Source: Candidatus Promineofilum glycogenicum
Lineage (GTDB): Bacteria; Chloroflexota; Anaerolineae; Promineifilales; Promineifilaceae
Length of the DNA stretch: 64,000 bases
Direction of reading: 5' to 3'
Assembly (NCBI GenBank): GCA_016707605.1
Contig: JADJHJ010000001.1
Coordinates: forward strand, 930,001 to 994,000
This document shows, piece by piece, positions 9,532-18,461 of the stretch; the first letter of the stretch is position 1, and every line of letters starts with the position of its first letter. The position numbers and the translations under genes are program-made. The notes beneath the pieces are model-generated. The model did no database searches. It saw only the letters and a program-made list of their open reading frames with translations, and was not told where the DNA came from.

Positions 9532-12277
9532 CGAGCAGCACCACCGGCTCCTGGTAGTAGCGCAGCCGGCTGCGGGCCAGCTTGCCGCCCAGGAAGTCGT
9601 TGAACCAGGCCCGCTTCTCGGCCAGCGGCTCGGCGCGCTTCAGCCGTTCCAGGTCGGCGTTGAGGCGCAGGATGCGGCCGGGGATGACGAAGCGCGTCAG
9701 GCCCGCCGGCAGGAAGTCGCCCTGGGCGGCGGCGTCGAAGACGTCGGCCGGCGCGAACTGCGGGAAGACGGCCACGGCCACCAGCCGCGGGAACTGGGCC
9801 AGTAGCCGGTCGATGTCGGTCAGCAGCGTGCGCTCCACGCTGCCCCAGGCGTTGTAGGTATCGACAATGGCGTTCATGACCGCCACGCGCGACGCCCCCG
9901 GCGCGACCTCGGCCAGCGTCAGTTGCCCGTCGCGGGCCAGGAAGTAGCACAGCGCCGCCGGCTGTTCCAGCGCCTGGCGCGACTCTTCGGCGGTGATGGG
10001 GCGCAAGGTCAGCCCGGCGATGGGGCGCAGCTGGGCCTCCAGCTCGGCGAAGGGCGGGATGTCGGGCGAGTCGCCCTCGGCGGCGATGGCGTGGTACCAG
10101 GTGTGCAACTCGAAGCCGGCCTGGCCCTGATCGACGACCTGCACGATGGCGTGGGGGTAGCCGAGGCGTTGCAGGGCGCTGTAGCGGGTGGCCCCGTCGA
10201 GGATGACGTAGCGCCCCTTCCAGTAGGTCGTCACCGGCGGGTTGACCAGGCGGCCGTCGTCCTCCAGCCGCTCCATGAGCCGGTTGACGCGCTTGTGGTC
10301 GATGTGCTCGTGGGGCGTGACGAGTTCGACGGGGACGATCTCCAGGTTGAGCGTTTCGCTGGTGCGCCGGGTGTGCAGCGCGGCCACCACCTGGCGGGCC
10401 ACGTGCAGGGCCACGTCGCGTTGCTGGTCATCGAGGACGGCCGAGACGTGGGGCGCGACGAGGACGCGCGGGTGGCGGCGCACGGCGGCGCTGCCGGGCG
10501 TCGGCCGGGCCACGACTGCCGGCAAGGTTGACAGGGCTGCGCCGGCAATGGCCGCTTTGTTGAGCGCCTGCAGCAGCGCAGCCTCATCTACCAGGTCGGT
10601 GTGGCCCATGTTGACCAGCATCGCCGAGCGCTTCATCAGGGCCAACTCCTCCGCGCCGATGATCGCTTCGGTCTCTTCGCGGAAGGGCACGTGGAGGCTG
10701 ATGAAGTCCGATTGGCGCAGCAGGTCGATCAGGTCGGTGGACTCCGCGCCGGGGACGAGGGCCAACTCCGGCGTCAGGCGCGGTTGGTTGGTCAGGATGC
10801 GCATGTCGAAGGCCGCGGCGCGCTGGGCGACAAGGCGGCCGACGAGACCGAAGCCGATCAGCCCCAGCGTCTTGCCCGACAGGCGGCCGTCGGCCAGGTT
10901 GTCGGCCAGGGCCAGCAGGCGGGCCACGGTGTGCTCGGCGATGGTGACGGCGCGGCTGTCGGGGGCGTAACAGACCTCGATGCCCAGGGCGCGGGCGGCG
11001 CTGACGTCGATGTTGTTCAGGTGGCTGTCCAGCGTGCCGATGGCCTTCAGATTGTAGCCGTACTTGACGACGTGGCCGCTGACGCGTTGTTGCGGGCCGA
11101 CGATGAGAGCCTGATAGTCGGCGATGCGGCCGAGGAGCGTCTCTTCGTCGAAGTCGGGCAAGGTGTCCACCTGGCCGACGGTCGCTAATGCCGCCAGCGC
11201 CTCACCGGCCAAGGGCACGGTGGCCAGAATGCGCGGCGCGGCGCTGCTGGAAACGTGAGTTGTCGCGCTGGCGGGCGCTTCAGTTGACAGTTCTCCGCCG
11301 GCTGACGGCCGCTGCAGAAAGCCGCAGGCGGCGACGTTGACGTTGCCGCCGCTGAGCAGGACGCCGACGCGCGCGCCGGGCGGCACGGCGTAGCGCCCGC
11401 TGAGCAGCGGGGCCAGGGCCACGGCCGAACTCGGCTCGACGACGATCTTCAGCCGCGCCCAGATGAACTCCAGCGCGTCGAGGATATCGGCCTCGTCGGC
11501 AGTGGTCATATCGGCGACGTACTGGCGCATGAGCTCCAGGTTGCGGAGACCGATGGCTCGCGTGCGCAGGCCGTCGGCGATGGTGGCCGGCACGGCGGCC
11601 AGCTTCTTGACCTCGCCGCTGCGCCAGGAGTCGTTGGCGTCGGCCCCCAGCGCCGGCTCGACGCCGACGACGCGGCAGCCGGGCGAGCGCAAATGGGCGG
11701 CCAGGGCGCTGCCGCTGATCAGCCCACCGCCGCCGACGGGCACGAACAGGTAGTCGAGCGGCCCAACCTCGTCGAACAGCTCCAGCGCGGCCGTGCCCTG
11801 CCCGGCGATGATGTCGTCGTTGTCGAACGGGTGGACGAGGGTGTAGCCGTGCTCGGCGATGAGTTGGGCGGTGACCTCCTCACGGAAGAGCGCGTCGCAG
11901 GGCACGACTTCGGCCCCATACCCCTCGGTGGCGGCGCGCTTGTTGGGCGGCGCGTCTTCGGGCATGACCACGACGGCGCGCACGCCCAGCAGTCGTGCCG
12001 CCAGGGCCAACCCCTGGGCGTGGTTGCCGCTGGAGTGGGTGATAACGCCGGCGGCCTTCTCGGCCGCCGATAGACGGCTGACGGCGTTGTAAGCGCCGCG
12101 GAACTTGAACGCGCCCATGCGCTGGAAGTTCTCGCACTTGAAGTAGACGTGGGGGGCGGGGCCGCCGCCGGCCAGGCGCTCGTCCAGCGTGCGCGAGGTA
12201 AGAACAGGGGTGCGATGGGCCACGCCGGCCAGGCGTTCGGCGGCGGCCAGGACTGCTTCAGGAGTAACCATACTCAC
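9524..12277 (-). CDS. Three-domain fusion: threonine/serine dehydratase + D-2-hydroxyacid dehydrogenase-like + ParB/SbnI-like serine kinase
   Basis: 917 residues in one uninterrupted frame. Residues 1-335 are a fold-type II PLP enzyme of the threonine dehydratase/serine racemase group: PLP lysine Lys58 in GAFKFRGA, SSGNHAQG, and the phosphate-binding GGGGLISG. Residues ~345-650 resemble phosphoglycerate dehydrogenase with the NAD loop LGLIGFGLVGRL and APHVSA, but the catalytic Arg position reads NMGHTDLVD instead of NxxRGxxVD and the usual DVFExEP motif is lost. Residues ~665-917 resemble the ParB-like free serine kinases (SbnI/SerK): VELVTPHEHID and VILDGATRYSALQRLG. Start is GTG 12277, with ATG 12271 four bases after AAGGTG as an equally likely choice. 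It lies between a GNAT gene (1-bp gap) and a HAD phosphatase (8-bp overlap). Joint role in serine/phosphoserine metabolism is inferred. Confidence 0.85.
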   Translation of the reverse strand: MSMVTPEAVLAAAERLAGVAHRTPVLTSRTLDERLAGGGPAPHVYFKCENFQRMGAFKFRGAYNAVSRLSAAEKAAGVITHSSGNHAQGLALAARLLGVRAVVVMPEDAPPNKRAATEGYGAEVVPCDALFREEVTAQLIAEHGYTLVHPFDNDDIIAGQGTAALELFDEVGPLDYLFVPVGGGGLISGSALAAHLRSPGCRVVGVEPALGADANDSWRSGEVKKLAAVPATIADGLRTRAIGLRNLELMRQYVADMTTADEADILDALEFIWARLKIVVEPSSAVALAPLLSGRYAVPPGARVGVLLSGGNVNVAACGFLQRPSAGGELSTEAPASATTHVSSSAAPRILATVPLAGEALAALATVGQVDTLPDFDEETLLGRIADYQALIVGPQQRVSGHVVKYGYNLKAIGTLDSHLNNIDVSAARALGIEVCYAPDSRAVTIAEHTVARLLALADNLADGRLSGKTLGLIGFGLVGRLVAQRAAAFDMRILTNQPRLTPELALVPGAESTDLIDLLRQSDFISLHVPFREETEAIIGAEELALMKRSAMLVNMGHTDLVDEAALLQALNKAAIAGAALSTLPAVVARPTPGSAAVRRHPRVLVAPHVSAVLDDQQRDVALHVARQVVAALHTRRTSETLNLEIVPVELVTPHEHIDHKRVNRLMERLEDDGRLVNPPVTTYWKGRYVILDGATRYSALQRLGYPHAIVQVVDQGQAGFELHTWYHAIAAEGDSPDIPPFAELEAQLRPIAGLTLRPITAEESRQALEQPAALCYFLARDGQLTLAEVAPGASRVAVMNAIVDTYNAWGSVERTLLTDIDRLLAQFPRLVAVAVFPQFAPADVFDAAAQGDFLPAGLTRFVIPGRILRLNADLERLKRAEPLAEKRAWFNDFLGGKLARSRLRYYQEPVVLLDE

Positions 12278-12278
12278 C

Positions 12279-13211
12279 TTATGCGGCGAAGCTGCCGGGG
12301 TAGTCAGACGCCTCGGCCGGGCGCACCATCTCGATGCGGCGGAAAACCTCGAAGTAGCCGGCGCGCTGGAAGCCTTGCCAACGCTCGTCGTCGGGGATGT
12401 TCTCGACCACGGCGTCTTGGGCGGCGTGCAGCCGGTGCAGCAGTTCCAGCAGGCAGGCGGTGACGACGACGGGCGCGCCGCTGGTCACTTCGACGGCGAT
12501 GCGCTTGAGTTCCAGGGTCGTGGCCAGATAGGTCACCCAACCGCGCGAGCCGTCGTGGAATTCGACCAGGATGCCCGACAGATGGGGCATCTGATGCAGG
12601 GGAATGCCGTCGGCCGAGCCGCTTTCGGCTAACGACGCCGCCAGCCGGCGGACGTTGCGCATACTGTCAACGGCGTTCAGCCAGTTCATCCGTTCGCGGT
12701 GGGCGCAGTGGAGGTCGATGACTTCCTCGTGCTGTAAGTAGTAGATTTTGCGCGCGGCCAGCAGAGCGGCGGCGTTGTGGGAGGCGCGCGGCGGCCGGCG
12801 GGCGATGATCAACTCGCGCGTCGGCTGGAACTGGTGGCGCCTGAACAGTTCCAGGGCAGGCTGATTGTTCTTGATCACTTCCAGCCACACCTCGTGCACG
12901 TCGGTCAGCGCCGCCTGTTCCATCAGGGCTTGCAGCATCGCGCCGCCGATTCCCTGGCGTCGCCCTTCGGGCAGGACGCCCAGCCGGGTGATCCAGCCCT
13001 GGCCCGGCCGCCGGCCGAGCATTCCCAGACCGACGATGGTCTCGCCCACGACGGCGACGCGGGAGCTGGGCAGGTCAACGTCATAGAGGGTGATGTACTC
13101 ATTCAGCCGATCGGGATTCATCGGCATGGGGATGAGGTAGTCGGTGCGGGTCTGGTTGTAAGCCTGGGTTAGTTCGTCCAACGTGTAGTCGGACGCCGGC
13201 AATAGGATCAT
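12279..13211 (-). CDS. GNAT-family N-acetyltransferase
   Basis: 310 residues. The N-terminal half is a GNAT fold with the acetyl-CoA pyrophosphate loop RLGVLPEGRRQGIGGAML, followed by EVWLEVIKNNQPALELFRRHQF, the usual C-terminal part of the fold. The second half (~150 residues) is a separate, unrecognised region ending in a second GNAT-like fragment (FQRAGYFEVFRRIEM). It is the first gene of the operon with the 917-residue fusion. The substrate cannot be named. Confidence 0.85.
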   Translation of the reverse strand: MILLPASDYTLDELTQAYNQTRTDYLIPMPMNPDRLNEYITLYDVDLPSSRVAVVGETIVGLGMLGRRPGQGWITRLGVLPEGRRQGIGGAMLQALMEQAALTDVHEVWLEVIKNNQPALELFRRHQFQPTRELIIARRPPRASHNAAALLAARKIYYLQHEEVIDLHCAHRERMNWLNAVDSMRNVRRLAASLAESGSADGIPLHQMPHLSGILVEFHDGSRGWVTYLATTLELKRIAVEVTSGAPVVVTACLLELLHRLHAAQDAVVENIPDDERWQGFQRAGYFEVFRRIEMVRPAEASDYPGSFAA

Positions 13212-13249
13212 TTCACGGTACTTCAGTGAAGATGCTCGCCCGCAGTCAG

Positions 13250-13612
13250 CTAGCCCAGGAAGGCCGCGACTTGCTTGACGAATTCGATAACGTCGATGGG
13301 CTTGGTAATGCAGCCGTCACAGCCATAGTTGGCGGCCATTTGGGAGGCGGTGGCCTCCGGCCAGGCGGTCAGAGCGACGATGGGCGTTTTTGCCAACTCG
13401 CTGGCGTCGCGCAAGATGGCCACGAGTGTTTGCCCGTCCATGTCCGGCAGGCCCATGTCCAGCAGAATGAGGTCGGGGTGCTCCTGAAGGGCGAGGTCGA
13501 TGCCTGAGCGGCCGTCGGCGGCATGGAGCAGCCGGTAGCCGTGTGGTTCCAGAACGCGCTCGACCAGGCGCTTGTTGGCGTAGTTATCCTCGATTTGCAG
13601 GATGGTTTTCAT
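13250..13612 (-). CDS. Single-domain response regulator (CheY-like receiver)
   Basis: About 120 residues consisting only of a receiver domain: acidic pair in ILQIEDN, phospho-acceptor Asp in LILLDMGLPDMDG, Thr in IVALTAW, and Lys in ITKPID. There is no output domain, so it acts by protein contact with a partner not in this window. ATG 13612 gives the usual family start; ATG 13627, which directly follows the upstream stop, would add five residues. Confidence 0.92.
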   Translation of the reverse strand: MKTILQIEDNYANKRLVERVLEPHGYRLLHAADGRSGIDLALQEHPDLILLDMGLPDMDGQTLVAILRDASELAKTPIVALTAWPEATASQMAANYGCDGCITKPIDVIEFVKQVAAFLG

Positions 13613-13627
13613 GACAGTCCGGCGCAT

Positions 13628-13879
13628 CTAGGCCGCGGGCGGCGGCACGGGCAGGTCGGCCTCGGCCGTAGCGCGCCACTTCTCGCCTTCCTCGACGAGC
13701 ATGATGGCGATCCCGTCGCGGATCGGGTACTTCATGCCCGACTCATCGCACACCAGCCAACAGCCGTGCGCCAGCCGCAGCCGGCCGGGGTCGGGGCCGT
13801 GTTCGGCGGCGCGGACGGCCACGGGGCAGCGCAGGAGTTCGAGCAGGAGCGGGTTCACAGGAGCAGGCAGATCGGACAT
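13628..13879 (-). CDS. Trm112-like small protein (UPF0434/YcaR type)
   Basis: A protein of about 83 residues with the family core: LLLELLRCPV near the N-terminus and KYPIRDGIAIMLVEE near the end. In family members four cysteines bind zinc; here only two are obvious (RCPV and WLVCDES), so zinc binding may be lost. Bacterial Trm112-like proteins are small partners of methyltransferases, but the role of this one is unknown. ATG 13888 is a possible longer start. The stop abuts the start of the response regulator. Confidence 0.75.
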   Translation of the reverse strand: MSDLPAPVNPLLLELLRCPVAVRAAEHGPDPGRLRLAHGCWLVCDESGMKYPIRDGIAIMLVEEGEKWRATAEADLPVPPPAA

Positions 13880-13945
13880 TCGCTTCACCGGTTTGTGATG
13901 GGTGACTGAATGATAACAGTATCACTAAGGCGTGACAACCGGGTG

Positions 13946-14700
13946 TTACTCTTTGTCTGGCCAGACGGCGGCCACCAGCGCCGGCAGCAGCACGCCCGAC
14001 GGGCCGCGCAGGCAGTAGGTCATTTCTTCGGACAGGGGCGTCTCTTCGGGATTGACCTCGACCGTGACGGCCCCTTGCCGGGCGGCCAGCAGCGGCAGGG
14101 AGGCGGCGGGGTGAACCAGGCCCGACGTGCCGATGGTCAGAAACACGTCGGCGTTCGCGTCGCGGCGATGGCCGCCTCCAGCACGTCGGCCGGCAGGGCC
14201 TCGCCGAACCAAACGACGTCGGGCCGCAGGAACGCGCCACAGTGGGGGCAGCGCGGCGGCCGTTCGTCGCTCTCGGGCCACGCCTCAACGACGCGCCCCT
14301 CGCGGGAGCAGGTCGTGCGGGCGATGTTGCCGTGTAGCTCCAGCACGGCCCGGCTGCCGGCCCGTTGGTGTAGGCTATCGACGTTCTGGGTGATGAGCGT
14401 GAACTGGGGGACGCGGCGCTCCAGCTCAGCCAGGGCGAAGTGGCCGGGATTCGGCTCGACTCCGGCGACGAGGCCGCGCCGCCAGGCGTACCAATCCCAC
14501 ACCAGTTGCGGCTGGCGGCGAAAGGCCTGGGGCGTGGCCAGTTGTTGCGGGTCGTAGCGCGCCCACAGGCCGGTCTGGGCCTGGCGGAAGGTGGGCACGC
14601 CGCTCTCGGCCGAGATGCCCGCGCCGGTCAGGACGGCCACACGCCGGGCCTGGCGCAAGCGGGCGATCAGTTCGGCCGGGATGGACGTTGGCTCACTCAC
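13946..14700 (-). pseudogene. cobB: SIR2-family NAD-dependent protein deacylase, one frameshift
   Basis: Start GTG 14700 overlaps the end of panE-panC (GTGAGTGA). The first frame carries VAVLTGAGISAESGVPTFR, LITQNVDSLHQRAGS, LELHGNIART and the zinc Cys pair CPHC, up to EAAIAATR. It then meets a stop near 14137. Homology continues in the next frame (DANADVFLTIGTSGLVHPAASLP, VEVNPEETPLS) to 13946. One missing base around 14155-14160 restores an intact ~252-residue sirtuin with every motif. All catalytic residues are preserved, so a sequencing deletion is more likely than true decay. Confidence 0.85.
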
Positions 14701-16543
14701 CGGCCGGCTCCCCGTCGGGCAGCAGGAAGTTGTCGATGAGGCGCGTGCGGCCGACAAAGACGGCCAGCGACAGCAGCACGCCCGCGCCGGGCGGAATGGC
14801 CGCATCCCACTCACTCAGCGTGGCCGGGTCGGCGGCGCTGACGTAGTCGACGCGGGCCAGTGGCTCGGCGGCCAGCACGGCGCGCATGGCCTCGCGCAGC
14901 GCCTCGCCGTCGCGCGTCCCGGCCAGCCACAGGGCCTCGGCGGCCCGCAACGAGCGATAGAGGGCGGTCGCCGCCGGGCGCTGCTGCCCCTCCAGATACT
15001 TGTTGCGCGAACTCATGGCCAGCCCGTCGGCCTCGCGCACCGTGGGGCAGATGACCACGTCCAGGTCGAGATTCAGATCGCGGGCCATCTGGCGCACGAC
15101 GACCGTCTGCTGGGCGTCCTTCTGGCCGAAGTAGGCGCGGGTGGGCCGGACGATGTTGAACAGCTTGGCGACGACGGTGGCCACGCCCTCGAAGTGGGTC
15201 GGCCGGCGCGCCCCTTCCAGCGGTTGGGCCACGCCACCGACAAGGACGCGCGTCTGGAAGTCGGGCGGATACATGAGCGCGTCGCTGGGGGTGAAGACGA
15301 ACGCCACACCTTCGGCGCGCAGCAGCGCCAGGTCGCGCGCCAGGTCGCGCGGGTAGCGGCTCAGGTCTTCGGTCGGGCCGAACTGGGTCGGGTTGACGAA
15401 GATGCTGACGGCGGTTATGTCGTTCTCGCGGCGGGCGCGGCGCACCAGCTCCAGATGCCCTTCGTGCAGGTAGCCCATCGTAGGCACAAAGCCGAGTGTG
15501 GCCTCGCCCTGCTGGCGGCGAATGGCCCTGACTCCGGCGATACTGTCTATGACTTCCACAGCTTTACCCTCCGTTATGTTCAGCAGCGCGACCAGCCCGG
15601 CCACGTCGCCCGGTTGCACCGGGGGCTGGCCCGCCTCCAGTTGCCGGACAAGGTCAAGCAGACGACTATTGAGTGGCGTCGGCACGCCAACCGCCAGACC
15701 GGCGCGGGCGACAGCGCCGCAGATGGCCTCGATCTCCGTCGGCGCGCCGCGCTCCACGTCCTGGAGCATCGACGAGCGGTTGGCAGCCGTGGCCCGGGCG
15801 ACGGTGATGGCCCGATCAGCAGCATCGTTCGCCAGGGGGATGCCCTGCGCGGCGGCGACGGCGGCGACTTCGGCCGCCGTCCGGCGCATGACCGCGACTA
15901 GTTCCTCATGCTCCAGCAGAGCGCCGTTGGGCACGCGCAGCAGGGCGGTCAGCGGGTTGATGGCCGCGTTGACGGCCAGCTTGCCCCACACCAGGCCGTC
16001 GGTGTCGTCCACGACGTGCGTTTCCAGCCCGGCGCGCTCGAAGAGCGATGCCAGTTCGTGCAGGTAGGCCAGTTGTGATGGGCCAAGCGCGGCGTCGCGG
16101 CCGAGGTACGTCGGCCCGTGCCCGGCGTGGCGAACAACACCGGGGGCGATGACGGTCGCGCCCTGAGCGGTGACGCCCAACGCGACGCGCTCGTCGCCTA
16201 ACACGGCCCGCAGCGTGGCGCGGTTGTTGAGGCCGTTTTGCAGCGTTACGGCCAGCCCGCCGGCCGAAAGCAGCGGGGCGATGGCCTGGGCGGCGGCGGG
16301 GGTCTGGCGGCTCTTGACGGCGACGAGGGCGATGGAGGCAGGGGCGACGTGCGTGGCGTCACTGGCCACCATTAGGGTGTGGCGGGTGACGCGGCCGTCG
16401 GGGTGCTCCAGCCGCAGCCCATCGCGCCGTAAGGCGGTCAGTTGCTCCGGCCAGCAGCCGAGCAGGGCAACGTCGGCCACGGAGCCGAGGCACGCGCCGA
16501 GCAGGCAGCCCATCGCGCCGACGCCGGCGATGACGATGCGCAT
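14693..16543 (-). CDS. PanE-PanC fusion: ketopantoate reductase + pantothenate synthetase
   Basis: 616 residues in one frame. Residues 1-~330 are 2-dehydropantoate 2-reductase: Rossmann start IAGVGAMGCLLGACL, VAVKSRQT, TLQNGLNN, and WGKLAVNAAINPLTALL with the conserved Lys and Asn. Residues ~335-616 are pantothenate synthetase: FVPTMGYLHEGHLELV with the HxGH motif, FVNPTQFGPTEDLSRYPR, FGQKDAQQTVVVRQM and MSSRNKYL. The two steps surround pantoate: reduction of ketopantoate, then ATP-dependent condensation with beta-alanine. Directly upstream panB makes ketopantoate, so one operon encodes the whole pantoate branch. The start overlaps the panB stop. PanE and PanC are normally separate proteins. 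Confidence 0.93.
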   Translation of the reverse strand: MRIVIAGVGAMGCLLGACLGSVADVALLGCWPEQLTALRRDGLRLEHPDGRVTRHTLMVASDATHVAPASIALVAVKSRQTPAAAQAIAPLLSAGGLAVTLQNGLNNRATLRAVLGDERVALGVTAQGATVIAPGVVRHAGHGPTYLGRDAALGPSQLAYLHELASLFERAGLETHVVDDTDGLVWGKLAVNAAINPLTALLRVPNGALLEHEELVAVMRRTAAEVAAVAAAQGIPLANDAADRAITVARATAANRSSMLQDVERGAPTEIEAICGAVARAGLAVGVPTPLNSRLLDLVRQLEAGQPPVQPGDVAGLVALLNITEGKAVEVIDSIAGVRAIRRQQGEATLGFVPTMGYLHEGHLELVRRARRENDITAVSIFVNPTQFGPTEDLSRYPRDLARDLALLRAEGVAFVFTPSDALMYPPDFQTRVLVGGVAQPLEGARRPTHFEGVATVVAKLFNIVRPTRAYFGQKDAQQTVVVRQMARDLNLDLDVVICPTVREADGLAMSSRNKYLEGQQRPAATALYRSLRAAEALWLAGTRDGEALREAMRAVLAAEPLARVDYVSAADPATLSEWDAAIPPGAGVLLSLAVFVGRTRLIDNFLLPDGEPAGE

Positions 16544-17401
16544 TAGATGATCTGCGTCAACCGCTGGTGGAAGGCCGCCAACTCGTCGTCCTTCATGGCG
16601 TAGCTATGTTCGTCGGCCGGGAACTGCCCATTGACGACTTCATCCCGGTAGGCGCTGAAGGCGGTCACGATAGCCTCGCTGAGATGGGCATACTCCTTGA
16701 CGAAGGGCGGGTGGATGCGGTCGAACAGGCCGAGCACGTCGTGGTAGACCAACACCTGGCCGTCGCAGCCCGCCCCCGCGCCGATGCCGATGGTGGGAAT
16801 GTCAATGCGCCGGGTGATGGTCGCAGCCACGGGGGCGGGCACGGCCTCCAGCACAATGGCGTAGCAGCCGGCGGCCTCCAGCGCTTCGGCGTCCTCGACC
16901 AGCCGCAGGGCGGCGGCGGCGGTGCGCCCCTGGGCGCGCGGGCCGCCGAACTTGTGGATCGACTGCGGCGTCAGGCCGATATGGCCCATGACGGGGATGC
17001 CGGCGGTGACGATGGCCCGAACAGTGGCCGTGACTTCGCGCCCGCCCTCCAGCTTGACGCTGTCCATGCCGCCCTCGCGCAGGAAGCGGCCGGCGTTGCG
17101 CACGGCTTCGGCTACTTCGGCCTGGTAGGACATGAACGGCATATCGCCCACCAGATGGGCGTATTTGGCCCCACGGGCCACGGCGCGGCAGTGGTGGAGC
17201 ATCTCATCCATTGTGACCGGCAGCGTCGTTTCCAGGCCCATGACGACCATACCCAGCGAGTCGCCCACCAGGATGGCGTCGATGGCCGCGGCGTCGACGA
17301 ATTGCGCGCCGGTGTAGTCATAGGCCGTCAGCATGGTGATTGGCTCGTGGCGCGCCTTTTTTGGCTACCAGCCGGGGGACGGTCATCTTCTTGCGTTCCA
17401 T
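16543..17401 (-). CDS. panB: Ketopantoate hydroxymethyltransferase PanB (N-terminal frameshift)
   Basis: Adds a hydroxymethyl group from methylene-THF to 2-ketoisovalerate. Motifs: AILVGDSLGMVV (metal Asp), DMPFMSY, VKLEGG, GHIGLTPQS, IGIGAGAGCDGQVLV. The intact frame 16543-17334 begins at MLTAYDYTGAQ and lacks the usual ~20 N-terminal residues. These are present upstream in another frame (MERKKMTVPRLVAKK from ATG 17401, then ARHEPIT). Removing one base from the A6 run (T6 on the plus strand, 17357-17362) joins them. First gene of the pan operon. Confidence 0.92.
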
Positions 17402-17492
17402 ACTCTCGCTCTCCTGGCCCGTCTATGGGCCGAGCGCGCGCGGCGCGGGTGTGGTGGGTGTCGGTTGTCGGGGTGATGGCCCCCGGCGTGGC

Positions 17493-17729
17493 TTAGCGGT
17501 CGGCGTTACTCTGCCGCGCGGCCTCGACCGCCCGGCTCAACTCCAGCACAATCAGCGCCGCCTGCTCCGGCGTCAGGTAGATGCCGACTTCATCGGCGCG
17601 GAACAGTTTCTCGTCCTCGACGCAGTCTTCCTGAAAGCGCAGGCAGATATTGTCCTCGAACTGGCTATCGGCGGCGTCATAGAAGATGCTCAGGTTTAGG
17701 CTACCGTCAAGTAGGGTGATGGCAGACAT
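17493..17729 (-). CDS. Small acidic hypothetical protein
   Basis: 78 residues, no recognised family. A GGAGG ribosome site eleven bases before ATG supports it as a real gene. The sequence is acidic (FYDAADSQFEDNICLRFQED) with a C-terminal amphipathic helix (TPEQAALIVLELSRAVEAAR). No signal peptide or membrane segment. It lies between the UPF0316 gene and panB, all on the minus strand. Function unknown. Confidence 0.6.
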   Translation of the reverse strand: MSAITLLDGSLNLSIFYDAADSQFEDNICLRFQEDCVEDEKLFRADEVGIYLTPEQAALIVLELSRAVEAARQSNADR

Positions 17730-17792
17730 TGGCTCATTACCTCCATTGGCCTTGTCCCGTCAGCCGCCGCACGGCGACAGACGGCTGACCAG

Positions 17793-18347
17793 CTATCGCT
17801 CCTGATTCCCCATGTGGATATAGCCGCGGCGCACGGCGCGGGCGTCCTCGATGGTGATGAAGGCGTTGGGGTCGGCTTTCTCGGCGATGGCGCACAGGGT
17901 ATCGGCTTCCTTGCGGTGGACGACGGCGACGATCATGCCCACCGTGCCGCCCCGGCCGTGGCCCCAGCCGACCGTGGCCCCGAAGCCGGCGTCGTGAATC
18001 TTTTCCACGATGCTTTGGGCCTGGTAGCGTGAGATGATGCGCACGTTGGCGTAGCCGGAGGCGGTGCGCTCGTCCAGGACCATGCCCACCACCGTGCCGA
18101 CCGAGAAGCCCAGGCAGTAGCCGAGGACGTTCCAGACGTTATCGAGGTTGTTGACGACCTCGGCGATGGCGATGACGTAGGCCAGCACCTCGAAGAAGCC
18201 GGCGACGAAGGCGGCGACTTTCTTGCCGCGCATCATCACCAGCACGCGCAGCGTGCTGATGGCGACGCCGAGGACGCGCAGAGCGAAGATGAGCAGCGCG
18301 CCCCATAGAACGCCGGCCGTCAGGGGTGGGAAGTCGAAGGAGAACAT
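17793..18347 (-). CDS. UPF0316 membrane protein (DUF5698 + DUF2179)
   Basis: 184 residues. Three predicted membrane helices cover about residues 10-90 (LLIFALRVLGVAISTLRVL, then FVAGFFEVLAYVIAIAEVV, then VLGYCLGFSVGTVVGMVL). A C-terminal soluble DUF2179 domain follows (NVRIISRYQAQSIVEKIHDAGFG). DUF2179 domains are small ligand-binding folds attached to membrane proteins in many bacteria; in the YitT group they may bind nucleotides. The specific function is unknown. Confidence 0.85.
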   Translation of the reverse strand: MFSFDFPPLTAGVLWGALLIFALRVLGVAISTLRVLVMMRGKKVAAFVAGFFEVLAYVIAIAEVVNNLDNVWNVLGYCLGFSVGTVVGMVLDERTASGYANVRIISRYQAQSIVEKIHDAGFGATVGWGHGRGGTVGMIVAVVHRKEADTLCAIAEKADPNAFITIEDARAVRRGYIHMGNQER

Positions 18348-18404
18348 GACCTGTGCCTCAACCAGTGGGTCTATTGTATCGCTGGCGCGCCGGCCGCCAA
18401 AGAA

Positions 18405-18438
18405 AAAGGCGCTCCGGCGGTGGGGCCGGAGCGCCTTT
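18405..18438 (-). terminator. Bidirectional intrinsic terminator
   Basis: A perfect 13-bp stem (18405-18417 with 18426-18438) and an 8-nt loop. On the minus strand it ends in TTTTTCTTT, a strong terminator for the PA14-SH3 gene; on the plus strand the tail is weaker. It lies just past the frameshift-corrected stop of that gene at 18462, which supports the correction. Confidence 0.85.
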
Positions 18439-18461
18439 GTTTGCCTATCGCGGGCGACGAA

